In this document: positions 1 to 10,023 of the stretch, in pieces
Layout of the letters: every line of letters begins with the position of its first letter
Numbering within the stretch: the stretch's first letter is position 1
NCBI RefSeq assembly: GCF_008831285.2
Contig: NW_022204973.1
Coordinates: forward strand, 1-29,801
DNA length: 29,801 bases
Reading direction: 5' to 3'
Source of the DNA: Nymphaea colorata
Taxonomy: Eukaryota > Streptophyta > Magnoliopsida > Nymphaeales > Nymphaeaceae
Program-made: the position numbers and the translations under genes
The notes under the pieces: model-generated
The model's input: only the letters and a program-made list of their open reading frames with translations
Databases searched by the model: none
What the model was told of the DNA's origin: nothing

Positions 1-2003
1 AAAACTAGCGTTTGGGTTGAGCTTGCTTTGAAAAAGCCCTTAGCCAAACGGCCAAGTTGCGCTTGCTCCATAAAATTCTCTAGTCTAGTGACCTGGTTGA
101 GCTAGCTTTTAGAAAGCTCTGAGCCTAGCTGCCAGATTGCATTTGATCAAATCTTTAGCTTAACAACTGGTTGATTTGATTGAGATATGATCCCTTTTTC
201 TATGAACAATGATAATTGTTCATGAAAAATATTTGTCGCAAAAGAATTTTTAGAAATGTCCTTGAAATATTAAAAAAAATGCCCCAGTATCAGCAATATG
301 CCATGATTGATAAAGGAAAGAATGTTGCGTAGAAGATAAATGGTTGATGTCTTGGATTGAGATTGAGGCGAAGAAGGTAATGAAAATTGCCGCAATCAAA
401 TAAGGTATGAGCAAAATTATAAAAATGAGGTATATGTTCCCTTAACAGGAAAATGAAGGTGCAAGGTAATGACATATATATGAACTTTGGTATACAAGAA
501 TTTGTGTTTTGTCTCTGAGGTGAAGAAATTGAGACAAAGGTTGTAGGAGGAAAATTTGTTATAAAAATGCCAGAAAATAACCTTTATAACCTCGAAAACC
601 TTTGTTGAAGCAATGGCTGAGACCCTATGCTCCTTCATTGGTTGTGACAAGAAAATTTCCTATCACCTCAAGTGCCTTTTGGTGAAATTTTTGTTTTCAC
701 CCAAGGCTGGATTTTGAACTTGTTAAAATTTCCAAAACTAGCGTTTGGGTTGAGCTTGCTTTGAAAAAGCCCTTAGCCAAACGCCAAGTTGCGCTTGCTC
801 CATAAAATTCTCTTGTCTAGTGACCTGGTTGAGCTAGCTTTTAGAAAGCTCTGAGCCTAGCTGCCAGATTGCATTTGATCAAATCTTTAGCTTAACAACT
901 GGTTGATTTGATTGAGATATGATCCCTTTTTCTATGAACAATGATAATTGTTCAAAAAATATTTGTCGCAAAAGAATTTAGAAATGTCCTTGAAATATTA
1001 AAAAATGCCCCAGTATCAGCAATATGCCATGATTGATAAAGGAAAGAATGTTGCGTAGAAGATAAATGGTTGACGTCTTGGATTGAGATTGAGGCGAAGA
1101 AAGTAATGAAAATTGCTGCAATCAAATAAGGTATGAGCAAAATTATAAAAATGAGGTATATGTTCCCTTAACAGGGAAATGAAGGTGCAAGTAATGACAT
1201 ATATAAAGAACTTTGTGTTTTGTCTCTGAGGTGAAGAAATTAAGACGTTGTGAGGAAAATTTGTTATAAAAATGCCAGAAAATAACCTTTATAACCTCGA
1301 AAACCTTTGTTGAAGCAATGGCTGAGACCCTATGCTCCTTCATTGGTTGTGACAAGAAAATTTCCTATCACCTCAAGTGCCTTTTGGTGAAATTTTTGTT
1401 TTCACCCAAGGCTGGATTTTGAACTTGTTAAAATTTCCAAAACTAGCGTTTGGGTTGAGCTTGCTTTGAAAAAGCCCTTAGCCAAACGGCCAAGTTGCGC
1501 TTGCTCCATAAAATTCTCTTGTCTAGTGACCTGGTTGAGCTAGCTTTTAGAAAGCTCTGAGCCTAGCTGCCAGATTGCATTTGATCAAATCTTTAGCTTA
1601 ACAACTGGTTGATTTGATTGAGATATGATCCCTTTTTCTATGAACAATGATAATGTTCATGAAAAATATTTGTCGCAAAAGAATTTTAGAAATGTCCTTG
1701 AAATATTAAAAAAAATGCCCCAGTATCAGCAATATGCCATGATTGATAAAGGAAAGAATGTTGCGTAGAAGATAAATGGTTGATGTCTTGGATTGAGATT
1801 GAGGCGAAGAAAGTAATGAAAATTGCCGCAATCAAATAAGGTATGAGCAAAATTATAAAAATGAGGTATATGTTCCCTTAACAGGGAAATGAAGGTGCAA
1901 GGTAATGACATATATATGAACTTTGGTATACAAGAATTTGTGTTTTGTCTCTGAGGTGAAGAAATTGAGACAAAGTTGTAGGAGGAAAATTTGTTATAAA
2001 AAT
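1..2003. repeat. Tandem array, three units of about 705-733 bp
   Basis: Units begin with AAAACTAGCGTTTGGGTTGA at 1, 734 and 1439. The first two are 733 and 705 bp. The third breaks off near 2003, where the sequence switches into the degenerate array. Units are very similar and differ largely by one- to few-base indels in homopolymers, for example in the runs near 247 and 270 against their counterparts. Each unit contains an internal repeat of about 80 bp starting at the GTTGAGC motifs. The array sits in the retrotransposon leader and may continue beyond the left edge. Confidence 0.93.
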
Positions 2004-3470
2004 ATGATGGTAGATGATAATTCTCATAGCGAGATATCAAGTTGATAATATAGGAAAACGGAACATCTCAATTTTCGAAAGAATTAAATATCAAGTAGAG
2101 TATAAATATATGAGGTTTGACTCAGGAAGTTATAGATTGAACCAGAGTGAATAAATAAGTTAAAAATTAGATGTCCAACTATTGAAACTAGAATATATCG
2201 GAGGATTAGCAAAAATCTTGGACTAAATGATGGCCCAATAAAATCATGGAAGTAGTAAAGTGGGAAGAAAGACATTCCATATGTATTGAAGTTGAAAAAT
2301 GATTGGGCTAAATATAAGTGTGGAAACAAAGAATGTATAGCCGAGTCAAGCACATGTTGATCACAGAGTTAGATTGAGTGGAGAAAATAATGAAATCGCC
2401 TCAAATGCATAAAAATTAATATAAGAGGGTGAAAGGTTAATATTATGTGTCTGCGCTTGGATATGAAAGAATTTTGACACGTAATTGGGACAAAGCTTGT
2501 ATGAAAGGAATTGTTGTATAATATGATTGGTAAATAGTGATTTTCATAGCAAGATATCAAGTTCATAATATAGAAAAATAGAGAGAATTATCAGCAATTT
2601 ATTACTTGTGAAGAATATTAACTTTGAAAGGATATGACCTCGTGTAGAGTACAATGAATACATGATGTTTGCTTCATATGGCCAATAAATTGAAACCACG
2701 TATGATATGATTGAAGATGAAATATAATCGAGTAAAGCAAAGATTGACATTCAATTTGGAATAAATGATAGCCCAATGAAATTGGGAGAAAGATACGGAT
2801 GTTGAAGCCGAAATAATTATGTAAGACTTGAGTCAAGCAAATTTGGCAATTCTGGCTATCATGTTCAAAAATATGAGGTCAGACAAATAAGAATGGGATT
2901 AACAATGTGAAATAAAATGTAGATTTGAAGCAACTCTAAAAAAAGTAGATTTGCCAAAAAATAATTGATAATTCAATGAAATTGTGGAAGTAGTAAAACA
3001 TGAGGAAAGACACACCATGATTATTGAAACTTGGAAAAATGATTGGTTAAAATAAGGGCAAAAGAATGCATGACCAAGTCAAGCGAAGTTGGTAATTGAG
3101 CCAATAACTGGTTATCATGTTGAAGACCAATGAATAAATGAGGGATTGACAAAGTATGATGAAATAAAATTTTGAAGCAATTGTAAAAAAAAAAGGACTT
3201 GTCAAAGAATAATTGAAGATCCAATGAAATTATGAAAGTAATAAAATGGAGAGAAAAACACTATACGTGTATTAAAGCTAGATGGTTATTGGGCTGCATA
3301 TGAATGAGGGCAAAATAATGCATGACCTAAGTCAAGCCAGTTGGTGATGGAGTCAATAGGTGGCTATCATGTTCAAAAATATGACCTCAGACAAATGAAT
3401 AAATGAAGAATTGATAAGGTGTAGTAAAATATGGACTTGCCAAATGAGAGAATTTAAAAAATCAATGTCG
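2004..3470. repeat. Degenerate tandem repeats in the retrotransposon leader
   Basis: A motif with the core AAGATATCAAGTT occurs near 2030 and 2550, about 520 bp apart. A second motif (CCAATGAAAT followed by a purine-rich run and GAAAGACAC) recurs near 2233, 2772, 2971 and 3221. A third (GTCAAGC, then TGGCTATCATGTTCAAAAATATGA) recurs around 2840-2875, 3080-3125 and 3330-3385. These are older, diverged relatives of the fresh array at 1-2003, with a basic period of roughly 200-270 bp. No coding potential is visible. Confidence 0.7.
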
Positions 3471-4270
3471 CTTAGGTAGTAAGGTTAGAACATGATTTCA
3501 AGGCTATAAAGAGATTAAAAAAACATTGATTTAAAGGAAAAAGATGGAATGTAAAATTATTAACTCCATCAGAGATTGTATGCAAGACACACATGCAATC
3601 ATCATAAACATCCAACATTTTAAAAAGTCACCTTTATCATGCATATATTTGAAAAAGAGCATAGGACCCTAATGGATTTGGGTTTGATCAAATATAATTA
3701 TTTCATATAAGATATGCTAATATACCTTAGCCAAGAGGCTTAGTACGAGCATAAAATCTTTCATTAGGCAACTAGGGGTAAAGTTTAACCACTTTTTCTT
3801 GGACACTCGTCGATATACCACAAATTACCACTCATGGTACTAACGAGGGGCTTTCCCCCCAAAGTGTGGTCTAGTTGTAAGGCTTAGTCTTGTGCTACCG
3901 CCTAAGACCAAGTCTGGCAACATGATGACTAGGACAAATAGGTTTTGAAATTTTGAAATATGAGAAATCATGGAAAATCAGTTGTCTTTAATGCAATGTT
4001 GCCTAAGATGGTGGTTAAAATAAATAGAAGAGCAAGTATTGTTTTCAAACAAATCTTGAATTGAGGATGGTTGTATTTTATCCTAGATCTAGGTGAACAT
4101 GATTGATCCTCTCCAATTAGTCTTATATGCAAGAAAGCAAATACAATCACCAAGAAATGTAATGAAACGCCGATGGGTCAAGGCCAAAATAGGGAACATG
4201 CTTTATCATCGGCAATGAGATGTTTAACTTTATGAAATTGCATCAGTTATAATCATAGCCAAATGATGAC
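3471..4270 (-). other. Retrotransposon leader, no gene seen
   Basis: This AT-rich stretch lies between the degenerate repeats and the primer-binding site. Near 3724-3780 it holds one further diverged copy of the GCCAAG/GGCTTAG sub-repeat seen in the 733-bp units. The only ORFs are short and look like chance ones. There is no gag-like zinc knuckle or other recognisable domain. Confidence 0.5.
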
Positions 4271-4290
4271 GGGTCCCATCACGGTCGCCA
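4271..4290 (-). promoter_or_regulatory. Primer-binding site, tRNA-Arg-like
   Basis: The minus strand reads TGGCGACCGTGATGGGACCC, two bases after the LTR's terminal CA. A site starting TGG just inside an LTR is the expected start point for minus-strand DNA synthesis. The TGGCGAC start resembles the complement of plant tRNA-Arg 3' ends, which close with GTCG-CCA. The exact isoacceptor was not checked. Confidence 0.68.
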
Positions 4291-5850
4291 TCTGTTTGCA
4301 TCCCAAAATTTTTAGTTGGTTTTGGAGTGCTCCAGAAAAATGAGTTTTTGTTTTGAAATACGAAAGAAAGGGACTCGCCCGTCGGTACGAGGGGCGACCG
4401 TTCCCGGCGCCTTTACCGAGGGTAATCAACCCAATGGCTATGTTTATTATTGATGCAGTTTGTTTTATCTTGAACATCTCTTTGATTCTATATGCGTGTA
4501 GAAAAATAGTGAAAGTTTGATGTTTCAACTTTTGAAAAGGTTCTTGAAGAATTGCTTAAGAAGTGAAATGTTTTGGGAAAACTATAAGGAAATCCTTGTG
4601 ATTATAATTGGAAAGCTTGAAAAGTTATTTTGAAATCATTTTAGTGTTCTCTCAAGACATTAAGCAGGTTTGAGATTTTGCTTTAATTCGGTTACGACAT
4701 ACTTAGAGCTTCATCTCATGCTTGCTTAAGTTCTTTTGGAGAGGTGCTTGTGATCATACGTGACATTAAGTGAGTGAAAATGAATGGATGCAATGATTCT
4801 ATATGATTGAAAGGAAAAATCATTCATTCATACCATAACATTCATCAAGATGCATTCCTACCATAACATACATCTAAGATTTTGGTTTTTGTAAATATCA
4901 TATATATGAAGGAAAAGTTTTTGAAAATGTATTGGGGTTGTAGACCATCAAGCATGAATCCAATATTGGGTCATTACTTGGTTGTGGTCTTGATGAAGTT
5001 TGCAAATGAAAAATTAAAATCTTAAATGGTAAGATATTGAAAGAATGGAAAAGATGAAGAACTACATCCCAAGAGGGATATAGAGAAAGAAAAATATCTT
5101 AAAAATCATAAATCACATGTTTGAAAAAGAAAGATATGTATTCGTATACATATATGAAAGCTTATGAAAATGATATTTATATCAAGTAGAGAAGAGAAGA
5201 TCATTTTAGAAAGAGAAAGAGAAATTTTAAAATGGAATACACATACATATATATATTTATATACGTATAGGAGAGTTTGTAAAAGTATGTTAAATTATAG
5301 AAAGAGAAACAACAAAGAAAGATATACATGTGCATGCATACGTATATAACATGTATATACGCATAAGTTTTCATGAATATGAAAATCAATGAATGATTTG
5401 AAAATAGCCAACTTCAAATTTTGATATAGGCCGGAAGGGAGCTTGGACTCATGCAAGAACCTAAGCTAAGTCTCCAAGGCCGCATTAGGGAGATTTATTT
5501 TAAAAATGTTTTGCAAAATATGATTTATATAAAAACATAGAATATTTATGGTTTGGTTACAAGGGAATATGTGTCTTCCACCGTTGGGTATGGAAGAAAA
5601 TCTAGCAACACATCGAGGCACTCTTTAGGGTTCTAATGGGTGATTAGGAAAGAAACTAGCGTAAAATGACATGCAAATGCATTTTAACATGTACATTTTT
5701 GTGATGGTTTCCCCTGGTTAGACAAGCCGCAACATCAAAAATTAATATGAAAATAAAGAGCTCCAAGCCATACCCCCATTTCACCATTCGTTGGTATGTA
5801 AATAGAAGATTAGAATATCATGCATGGATAATATATCAACAACATTCAAG

Positions 5851-5990
5851 GAAGGAAAAGAGAGAGGGAGAGCATGACGAAGAGGGAAAGAGAGAAAGAA
5901 AGACGTAGAGAGGGAGAGAAAGGTGAGAAAGAAAGACATAGAGAGATAGAGAGGGAGATAGAGAGAGAAAGAGAGAAAAATAGAGAGAGA
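5851..5990. repeat. Purine-rich (GA)n tract within the LTR
   Basis: A 140-bp run of GAGAGA and GGGAGA variants with few pyrimidines. On the element's own strand it is a CT-rich tract. The related LTR end at 18511 is likewise preceded by a long CT-rich stretch, so the tract may be a family feature rather than an unrelated microsatellite. Confidence 0.75.
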
Positions 5991-6030
5991 TAGATTGAAA
6001 AACTATGAAATGATATTCCCTCTCATTTTA

Positions 6031-6496
6031 CATGCTCCCAGTGCACTCGAGCATAACCTCTTGTCTCTATAATAGAGATTGAGTGTTATCTCCTCTTGCC
6101 ATGAGGAGATGAAGAATAGAAGGAAAAATGAAATGAGAAAGACAACAAAAATATATTCAAGAAATAGAAATAGCAATAACAATGAAGAAAAAAACAACAT
6201 CAAGAATATTTGAAAGAGCATCATAAAATAAAATATCATCTCATCCTCTCATGCTACCGGAGCACTCAGCATAGCCTCTTGTCTCTATAATAGAGATTGA
6301 GTACTATCTCCTTTGGCCATGGGGAGATGAAAAGAGACGAAAGAAAAGGAAAATGCTATATTCAACAAGAGAGAAAATATGAGTTAATCATAAAATGAAA
6401 AATCATATCATTTTCCATGCTCCCGGTGCACTTAAGCATAGCCTCTTGTCCCTATAATAGAGATTGAGTACTATCTTCTTTGGCCATGGGGAGAGG
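6031..6496 (-). repeat. Three hairpin-bearing repeats in the LTR
   Basis: A module of about 80 bp occurs at 6031-6112, 6250-6329 and 6416-6496. Each contains an inverted repeat around TCTCTATAATAGAGA (less perfect in the third copy, TCCCTATAATAGAGA) and a second stem of the form ATCTCCTC / GAGGAGAT around a GCCAT loop. The spacers between modules are A-rich and unrelated. The modules may be structured elements of the LTR transcript or products of slippage. Confidence 0.75.
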
Positions 6497-6734
6497 AAGA
6501 AGAGAAGGAAATGAAGAAAGAATAAGACTCTAATGAGAATGATTTAGGGAAGATGATTACCTTGCTTGAATATGAATACCTTTAGAAGAGGAGCAAGCTT
6601 CAAGTTGGAGAATAGAAGAAAAGGAAAGAGGAACACGGAGATAGAAATAACTCAAGAGAAACTCTAAGTCTTCAAGTGAGAATACTCTAGAGTTTCTTCC
6701 AATGCCATCTCTTCCCTAAGAGGGGGGAGTGGGG

Positions 6735-6744
6735 CTTTTAAATA
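6735..6744 (-). promoter_or_regulatory. Candidate LTR core promoter (TATA-like)
   Basis: The minus strand reads TATTTAAAAG followed by a C-rich run (GCCCCACTCC). A TATA-like box followed by a pyrimidine-rich start region is typical of plant LTR promoters. It lies about 440 bp into the LTR, downstream of the U3 repeats. This is motif evidence only. Confidence 0.3.
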
Positions 6745-6927
6745 AGATTTTGGTGGCAAAACCTTAAATTTGAATTTTTTTGAATTTCACCCCATTTTCA
6801 TTCGAATTTCAAAAAATTTGTATTATTTTAAAAAAGAAATGGTTTGAAAATGGGTATGATTGGCCATTAGGCTTATAAAAATATATATATATTTTTAAAT
6901 GAGTTGGGCCTTTATCTATCCAAAATG

Positions 6928-7105
6928 ACTAAAATCGTCCTCTAAAAGGAGGGGCAAATGGGTCTTGCCCACCAAAACGACCAAAATCGCCCTCTAAAAT
7001 GAGGTTCTTTTTCAAAGGAGGGGCAAATGGGTTTTGCCCACCAAAAAAAACAAAATCATCCTCCAAAAGGAGGTTTTTTGTCAAAAGGAGGGGCAAATGA
7101 GTCTA
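6928..7105 (-). repeat. Tandem repeats near the LTR start (U3)
   Basis: Three imperfect copies, about 60 bp apart, of a module containing AAAATCGTCCTCTAAAAGGA and GGAGGGGCAAATGGGT. They lie 80-255 bp inside the LTR start. Repeats in this position often act as enhancer-like elements in LTR retrotransposons, but that role is only inferred here. Confidence 0.7.
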
Positions 7106-7184
7106 AAATGCTTGATTTGTATTTGAACTTGGGTTTTGGATCTACGAATTAGATTTTGGGCTTGAGAAAATTTGGGTGATTACA

Positions 7185-7545
7185 TTACTGACACGGGAGG
7201 ACATTGGTAATAGCCAATGTTTACCTACCTTGAGGTCGCACTATGATACCTTACACTGATGCTTCCATCCAGTGTATCTGTATCGATGATTATTTTTACT
7301 GACACTCCCTTTGTCAACAAAAGAACAAAATGTTGGTAAAACCTTTACTGACATGCATTCTATTTTCACCGACTTTTTGTGGCTGTCAGTATTGCTTTGG
7401 TTTTTTGTAGTGCTAGCTGAACTCTTGCCAAGGCATCGCCACCTCAAGACAGTCCCCTGCCCAAGGCGACCCCAGCTCAAGACGTCCCCTACCCAAGGCA
7501 TCATTTGCTTGGTGTCCACCTACTCCCCTGTTCTGCCCTGTCATA
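7185..7545 (-). mobile_element. CACTA-like transposon terminus plus flank, cut by the LTR element
   Basis: On the minus strand a terminus beginning CACTACAAAAAACC lies at 7414, followed inward by ACTGACA/TGTCAGT-type motifs, which resemble CACTA subterminal repeats. The whole interval matches about 27128-27475 in the same orientation. The similarity runs about 130 bp past the CACTAC end into a C-rich repeat built on CCCAAGGC and CCCAGCTCAAG. The left boundary is exactly where the LTR retrotransposon begins, so that element probably inserted into this older one. No transposase is visible. Confidence 0.5.
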
Positions 7546-8483
7546 TGCACAACCCAGCTCGTGCTAGCCTCAATCCTCCCATGGATGCAGGTGAGTTTTC
7601 AACCTATCTTGCATATGATTTCAATAGATTTAATTGCACGGCTCGTTATTCAATGAAAAAATAAAGAATGGGTTTCACTGAGCAGCCATTAAGGGGTTGG
7701 ATGCTTGGTTTTCATTTTTTGTTCTTAGAAAGCAACCCTGGGTCATGGGGACCAAAGGCTTTGACCAACAAAATGAGAGAGAGAGGGAGAGAGAGAGATC
7801 AGTCAGGGGTACTGGAGGTAGGGGGCTTGGCAGGGGCCATGTCCCTTTCTTGGATTCTAGAAAAAATTATTTATAAATGTTAAATATTTTAGTTTATTCT
7901 ACATAAGAGAAATTTCAAAAAAATATATTTCTGGTCCTGTTAAAATTTTGAAACTATAGTTTGCTTCCTGCAAAGAAAAACTATGAGGCAGGGGGCTTGG
8001 CAGGGGCCACACATCTACCTACAACTGAGTGTTAGAAAGAGCTTTATGCCCTTTGTTCTATAGTTTTTACCAATTAAAAAAACGAGCTTTGAAGTCTTTC
8101 CTTTTAGCCACACAAAATAGAAATGGAGATGCTACAAGAATCACATCACTTGGTACCGTGAGAAGTAAAATTGTGTCACAGAAAACAAGCAGCTCATGCT
8201 GTAAAAGTCGTCACCTTTTTTTATAATCTGGCCATGAAAAATGTGTGGCCTTTTCTAACGCAGCGGAAAGTTCCGTTAAAATGTTACCTTTGTGTAGTTA
8301 CTTTGTGGTGTGCCATAGAAGATCCCCAGTTGGCGGCTTGCTTTTTAATTATGCCTGTAGAATATCTGATCCACAAATGTCATTGGATGCATAAAATATT
8401 TACATGTATCTTGGAAGGTTTCCCTAGTTAATGAGAATTGTTCTTAATAAGGAAAATAAACCTGAAAATATGTAATTAATAAT
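7546..8483. other. No gene recognised; short direct repeat
   Basis: Several short ORFs lie here, none with a recognisable domain. The 19-mer GGGGGCTTGGCAGGGGCCA occurs at 7821-7839 and again at 7991-8009, 170 bp apart, with unlike sequence between, so it may mark ends of a decayed insertion. A (GA)n run lies at about 7771-7798. The rest looks like old AT-rich intergenic DNA. Confidence 0.4.
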
Positions 8484-8872
8484 GTTTGGTCTATCGCAAA
8501 TAAAATTATTCTCTTATCACTGTCTTTTTTACTGCTGGATGCTTTGGATTACATTCATTTTATAACTGCCTTTTTTTGCTTTAGTTTGTATGGATACCCT
8601 TTGTCTATTGTAAAGAAAATGATGTTCTCATCACTTTGTCTTTTTTACTGGTGGATACTATGGATTAAATTCATATGACAACTGTCCTTTTTTTGGTTTA
8701 GTTAATACAATACCCTTGGTCTATCCTAATGAAAATGATGCATTTGTCATTGTATTTCCTTCACTGATGGATGGTTTTGTCATCGTGTTTTCTTCACTGA
8801 AGGATGGTTTTGATTGCATTCATTTCACAACTTTGCTTTTTGCTTTAGTTTATATGAATACCCTGAAGAGGC
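8484..8872 (+). repeat. Three diverged tandem repeats of about 118-155 bp
   Basis: Each unit starts near GGTCTAT or GTCTATT (about 8487, 8599 and 8719), carries a variant of ACTGNTGGATG and ATTCATTT, and ends in GCTTTAGTTT followed by an ATACCC motif. The third unit is longer because a 33-bp piece ending GATGGTTTTG is itself duplicated. Short ORFs cross the units but have no recognisable domain. Confidence 0.65.
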
Positions 8873-8899
8873 TGAAGCTACTTCTTGATTTCCTCTAAC

Positions 8900-9339
8900 C
8901 CTATTCTCGGTGGAGAGCAATACACCTGCCAACTAAAGTGGCACGCATCCATCTTTTGTAGTCCCCAGCAGTAGCACCTATAATAAATGAACTAACGGTG
9001 AACTTTCATTGGCCCGTGAGTCCGATCAACTACACTACACCGCTTGAGGCTTTCTTGTATGTGGGAACAGAATGAATTGCAAATGGTCAATTTTGTATAG
9101 GATTATTCGAAACATACATTAAATGCAAAATTTAACTAATCAGGTTCTGTTGAAAGAAGAGAAATAAAAAATATTCTAGCTATAGGCTATATATTAGACA
9201 AATAAGAGACCATAATGGCTCACCGATCTCTCAACAATTTGATTACGCTCTCATTTGAGACATTCAATAATACCCATCATATACATTATATTCTCACCAC
9301 AGCGATAATTTTCCTATAAAACTATGACATATTTTCTAA
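8900..9339. other. AT-rich intergenic DNA upstream of the NLR gene
   Basis: No coding signal, inverted repeat or transposon terminus was recognised. The last 30 bp (from about 9310) begin to resemble the sequence near 14680, as part of the duplicated NLR upstream region. Confidence 0.4.
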
Positions 9340-9600
9340 ATTATTGGTGTTTGACTTTTTTAATGTTTTAAAGTGAAAAAAATAATTAATACTGAGACAA
9401 CATTAAATATTTAAGACAAATAATTTCTTAAAAAATGAATGACTGTCATGGAAAAAAGGGAGGGGCCACTATCGATTTGTCATTGATTCCTCGATTGGGA
9501 TTTTAAGAGGAAAAGAAAAGAGGCATATAAAGATGGTAGGCTCAGGCACACACAAGTGGTCAATGGAATGACAAAATGAAAAGATAAAAGTTGACTTTGT
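9340..9600 (+). promoter_or_regulatory. NLR upstream region, copy 1 of 2
   Basis: This stretch, 420-680 bp before the NLR start codon, aligns with about 14700-14945 in the same orientation. The core match is identical over 35 bp (9485-9519 and 14844-14878). A TATA-like CATATAAAG lies at about 9523 in this copy and is absent from the other. Whether transcription starts here or closer to the ATG cannot be decided from sequence. Between it and the ATG a 21-bp motif, CTCCTTCCATTTTCAG plus ATTTA, occurs at 9886-9906 and 9951-9971. Confidence 0.5.
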
Positions 9601-10023
9601 CAAAAACTTCAAATACAATATTCACGGTTAGGAATAGATATACGTGCCACAATGGGCAACATATATCTGGCACCATTTTCACTAGTTAGGACTCGACTTA
9701 GGAATTTTTTTTGTCTTTAGTTTAATACCATTCATGAACAAGTTGTACTTCTAGTCAATGGTCAGATCACCAAACATGACTGGGCGTAGGTGATGTATAA
9801 GTCTGTGGTTCTGGAATTTTTCTAAATTTATTTAGCACCAATCATGGACCTTGCCAGCCTATAGAGCACTTCCATCATCTTCCTTCTCCTTCCATTTTCA
9901 GATTTAAGCAGTGGTGGGCCTAAATTTGTTTGGCCTTCCTTTGTCTTCCTCTCCTTCCATTTTCAGATTTATAGTTCTCTTCCTCTGCTAGCACTTTCTT
10001 CTACCAAGAAAAAAACAGAGGAG

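Larger units (their letters stand above)
1..7184 (-). mobile_element. LTR retrotransposon, 5' part (Ty3/gypsy, probably Tat/Ogre-like)
   Basis: On the minus strand the order is LTR, primer-binding site, then a long non-coding leader that continues past the left edge. The LTR is bounded by TG and CA and is followed after two bases by a 20-nt site resembling the 3' end of a plant tRNA-Arg. The leader contains no ORF of useful length and is dominated by tandem repeats. No gag or pol is inside the window, so the superfamily is inferred from the long LTR, the tRNA-Arg-like primer site and the repeat-rich untranslated region, all known in Tat/Ogre elements. The element appears to have inserted into a CACTA-like repeat whose remainder begins at 7185. 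Confidence 0.7.
4293..7184 (-). mobile_element. 5' LTR, 2.9 kb
   Basis: Reading the minus strand, the LTR starts TGTAATCACCC at 7184 and ends GGATGCAAACA at 4293. The last 200 bp are closely matched by an inverted copy at 18511-18711, which ends with the same GGATGCAAACA and fixes this boundary independently. Inside it are promoter-proximal repeats (about 6928-7105), three hairpin-bearing repeats (6031-6496), a purine-rich tract (5851-5990) and AT-rich sequence. The only ORFs are short and compositionally biased. The matching 3' LTR would lie left of the window. Confidence 0.72.

Noticed and set aside
1-2003. Minus-strand ORFs of 60-104 codons repeated in each array unit
   Set aside because: They recur only because the DNA repeats, have biased composition and are broken by small indels between units.
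7311-7664. 117-codon plus-strand ORF
   Set aside because: It runs through the CACTA-like terminus and C-rich repeat, and the equivalent frame in the copy at 27128 is not kept open.
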